Assembly (NCBI GenBank): GCA_964583095.1
Contig: CAZOVB010000049.1
Coordinates: 1 to 33,077 of the forward strand
Direction: 5' to 3'
DNA from: CAZOVB01 sp964583095
GTDB lineage: Bacteria; Planctomycetota; Phycisphaerae; SM23-33
Length of the DNA stretch: 33,077 nucleotides
Part shown: positions 31,322 through 33,077 of the stretch, piece after piece
Layout: each line of letters begins with the position of its first letter
Position numbering within the stretch: position 1 is the stretch's first letter
The notes under the pieces: model-generated
Told to the model about the DNA's origin: nothing
What the model saw: the letters and a program-made list of their open reading frames with translations, nothing else
Databases searched by the model: none
Made by a program: the position numbers and the translations under genes

Positions 31322-33077
31322 ATGTACCGCAAACTGGCCATCCTGACTGTCTCGCTGGCCCTGGCCTCGCCAGGCCAGGCCGCCGAGCCCATCACCTGCC
31401 CCGACGGACGCCCCAGCGTCTACAACACCCAGGACCGGAACTGGCTCAAGACCCTCAAGGGGGTCGATGAGACCCCCGGACTGGTCCAGCAGGCCCTGGC
31501 CGGGCCCCTGGCCGACGTCGAGGAGATCGTCTTCGCAGCCCGTCTCCGCGGGCCCGGACATTTCTACGAAACGTTCGGGCACGATTTCCGCCTCCAGGAC
31601 AGCTTCTCCCACAGCCCCGGCGGCGGAAGGCTGATCAAACTGAACCTTCGCACCGGCAAGACCACGGTGCTTCTGGAAGATCCCGAAGGGGCCCTGCGAG
31701 ACCCCTACCTGTACTACGATGCGAGCAAGCTGCTTTTTTCCTGGCGCAAGGCCGGGACGGACATCTACCGCATTTACGAGATGAATATCGACGGTTCGGA
31801 CGTGCGGCAGATCACCAATGGTGAGGGGGGCCGGTTCGACGACATCGAGCCGATCTACATGCCAAACGGCGAGATCATGTTCGTCTCGGGACGCGCCCGT
31901 CGCGGCGTGCCCTGCTGGACCACCCAGGTGGGCCTGTGCTACCGCTGCAACGCCGACGGCTCGGACGTGCGGATGGTCTCCAACGGAATCGAACACGAAC
32001 TCTCCCCTTGGCCCATGCCCGACGGACGCATCCTCTACACCCGCTGGGAGTACGTGAACCGCTCGGCCACGCAGTATCATCACCTCTGGACGTTCAATCC
32101 CGACGGCACGGCCGTGATGACCTACTACGGCAACAACCACCCGGGCTTTGCCATGACCGAGGCCAAGCCGATCCCCCGTTCCGACAGCGTGGTGGCCATC
32201 TTCGGCTCAGACCACGGCAACAACGAGCGAGAGGGCTTCCTGGCGCGGATCAACCCCGCCAAGGGCCCCGACGACAAGGCCTCTGCCCCGATGATCGCCA
32301 CCAACTACCCCAAGGACCAGCGAGATCCTGAATGCTGGCGAGACCCGATCGCCCTGGGCGAAGATCTGTACATCGCATCGGTCGAGGATCGTCTTTACGT
32401 GGTCTCGGCCGATGGCGGGTTCGAAACCCTCTACCAGCTCGAAGAGCCCTTCAAGGCCGAAGCCCGAGGCCGAGCCAAAGCCTGGATCCACGAACCGCGC
32501 CTGGTTCAGCCTCGCCCGCGGGAACACGTGATCCCCGATCGCGTGGACTTCTCGCAGAAGACCGGACGCCTGGTGCTTCAGGATATCACCGCCAGCCGCG
32601 ACGGCCGCCTGGGCAGCAACCGGATCAAGAAGCTGCTGATCGTGGAAGTGCTCCCGATGGCCGTGAGCATGAGCTGGACGGCCGACAGCGCCTTCGTCAA
32701 CAACTCCAGCTACAACATCAAGCGGATCCTGGGCACCGTGCCGGTCGAAGAGGACGGCTCGGCCTACATCGAGATCCCCGCCATGCGGCCGGTCTACTTC
32801 ATCGCCCTGGACGAGGACGACAACACTGTCAAGGAGATGAACAGCTTCACCACCGTCATGCCCGGTGAGACGACCAGTTGCGTGGGCTGTCACGAACAGC
32901 GCACCCGAACCCCGGGCAAGCTCAGCGCCACCATGCTGGCGTCTCTCAAGGCCGGGCCGAGACAAATCCAGCCGGTCGACAACGTGCCCGAAAGCGGGAT
33001 CTTCCACATGCCGCGCGACATTCAGCCGATCTTCGACAAGCACTGCGCCTCGTGCCACAACTACGAGAAGTTCGCCG
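31322..33077 (+). CDS. HzsA-related c-type cytochrome, cut by window edge
   Basis: The visible 585 residues run off the right edge. A signal peptide (cleavage likely after GQA, about residue 20) sends it out of the cytoplasm. A propeller-like region with TolB/PD40-type repeats follows (IYRIYEMNIDGSDVRQITNG, DDIEPIYMPNGEIMFVSGR, ELSPWPMPDGRILYTRWEYV). Two heme c attachment sites are present: CVGCH at residue 520 and CASCH at residue 575. This is the layout of proteins related to the hydrazine synthase alpha subunit, which are common in planctomycetes that do not perform anammox, where their function is unknown. No hydrazine synthase beta/gamma gene is in the window. GGGAG lies 6 nt before the ATG, and an extended -10 promoter lies upstream. 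Confidence 0.85.
   Translation, partial: MYRKLAILTVSLALASPGQAAEPITCPDGRPSVYNTQDRNWLKTLKGVDETPGLVQQALAGPLADVEEIVFAARLRGPGHFYETFGHDFRLQDSFSHSPGGGRLIKLNLRTGKTTVLLEDPEGALRDPYLYYDASKLLFSWRKAGTDIYRIYEMNIDGSDVRQITNGEGGRFDDIEPIYMPNGEIMFVSGRARRGVPCWTTQVGLCYRCNADGSDVRMVSNGIEHELSPWPMPDGRILYTRWEYVNRSATQYHHLWTFNPDGTAVMTYYGNNHPGFAMTEAKPIPRSDSVVAIFGSDHGNNEREGFLARINPAKGPDDKASAPMIATNYPKDQRDPECWRDPIALGEDLYIASVEDRLYVVSADGGFETLYQLEEPFKAEARGRAKAWIHEPRLVQPRPREHVIPDRVDFSQKTGRLVLQDITASRDGRLGSNRIKKLLIVEVLPMAVSMSWTADSAFVNNSSYNIKRILGTVPVEEDGSAYIEIPAMRPVYFIALDEDDNTVKEMNSFTTVMPGETTSCVGCHEQRTRTPGKLSATMLASLKAGPRQIQPVDNVPESGIFHMPRDIQPIFDKHCASCHNYEKFA

Noticed and set aside
1..33077. tRNA, rRNA, CRISPR, insertion sequence, prophage or riboswitch
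   Set aside because: I looked for cloverleaf-type sequence, regular spaced repeats, transposase motifs and conserved riboswitch cores and found none that I could support by eye; tRNAscan, Infernal and ISfinder searches would be decisive.

Overview
This window looks like chromosomal DNA from a high-GC planctomycete, possibly of the Phycisphaerae type. The class is inferred and the phylum is fairly secure. The evidence is the mix of families: two CxPxR sulfatases, an HzsA-related c-type cytochrome, two PEP-CTERM proteins, a CPxC zinc-ribbon membrane protein, a DUF1844 protein, a rhomboid protease fused to TPR-like repeats, and a DUF5696-type glycosidase. No tRNA, rRNA, CRISPR array, insertion sequence or phage gene was seen. 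About 26 protein genes are packed densely on both strands. TTG and GTG starts are common and are supported by good Shine-Dalgarno sequences.

Layout, left to right. Positions 325-3803 hold glucose-6-phosphate isomerase, a two-way terminator, a CsgG/LpoB-like lipoprotein and a TauE/SafE transporter. Positions 3936-8018 hold a zinc-ribbon membrane protein, the rhomboid-TPR protease and two glycine-rich multi-spanning membrane proteins. Positions 8106-13017 hold an SDR dehydrogenase, a large PEP-CTERM repeat protein and, divergent from it, a sigma-54 activator with a TPR input region. Positions 13027-18927 hold a Gfo/Idh/MocA oxidoreductase, a divergent pair of sulfatases and an M28 peptidase lipoprotein. 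Positions 18942-21763 hold a NagD-like HAD phosphatase and the DUF5696-like glycosidase. Positions 21845-22500 hold a Phd/VapC toxin-antitoxin pair of lower GC than its neighbours. Positions 22692-25413 hold a three-gene operon on the minus strand: LsrF-like aldolase/thiolase, ribulose-phosphate 3-epimerase homologue, SDR. Positions 25740-28847 hold a DUF1844 protein and two TPR proteins. Positions 28875-31101 hold a XylR-type regulator and a small PEP-CTERM protein. The HzsA-related cytochrome begins at 31322 and runs off the right edge.

How the parts fit together. Sulfatases, Gfo/Idh/MocA oxidoreductase, DUF5696 glycosidase, two SDRs, the sugar-phosphate operon and a XylR-type regulator suggest a cell that degrades sulfated or unusual polysaccharides. 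Each of these assignments is at family level only.

The most interesting signal is regulatory. The 210-bp gap between the large PEP-CTERM gene and the sigma-54 activator holds two face-to-face matches to the -24/-12 promoter. The one aimed at the PEP-CTERM gene is nearly perfect. This suggests a local PEP-CTERM/RpoN circuit run by a TPR-type activator in place of the known PrsK/PrsR two-component system. Other leads are the LsrF-Rpe-SDR operon without any lsr transport or kinase gene nearby, an AraC-type direct-repeat operator lying on the promoter of the XylR-like gene, an operator in the toxin-antitoxin promoter, and three genes whose start codon sits 6-7 nt after a -10 box with no Shine-Dalgarno sequence (possible leaderless mRNAs).
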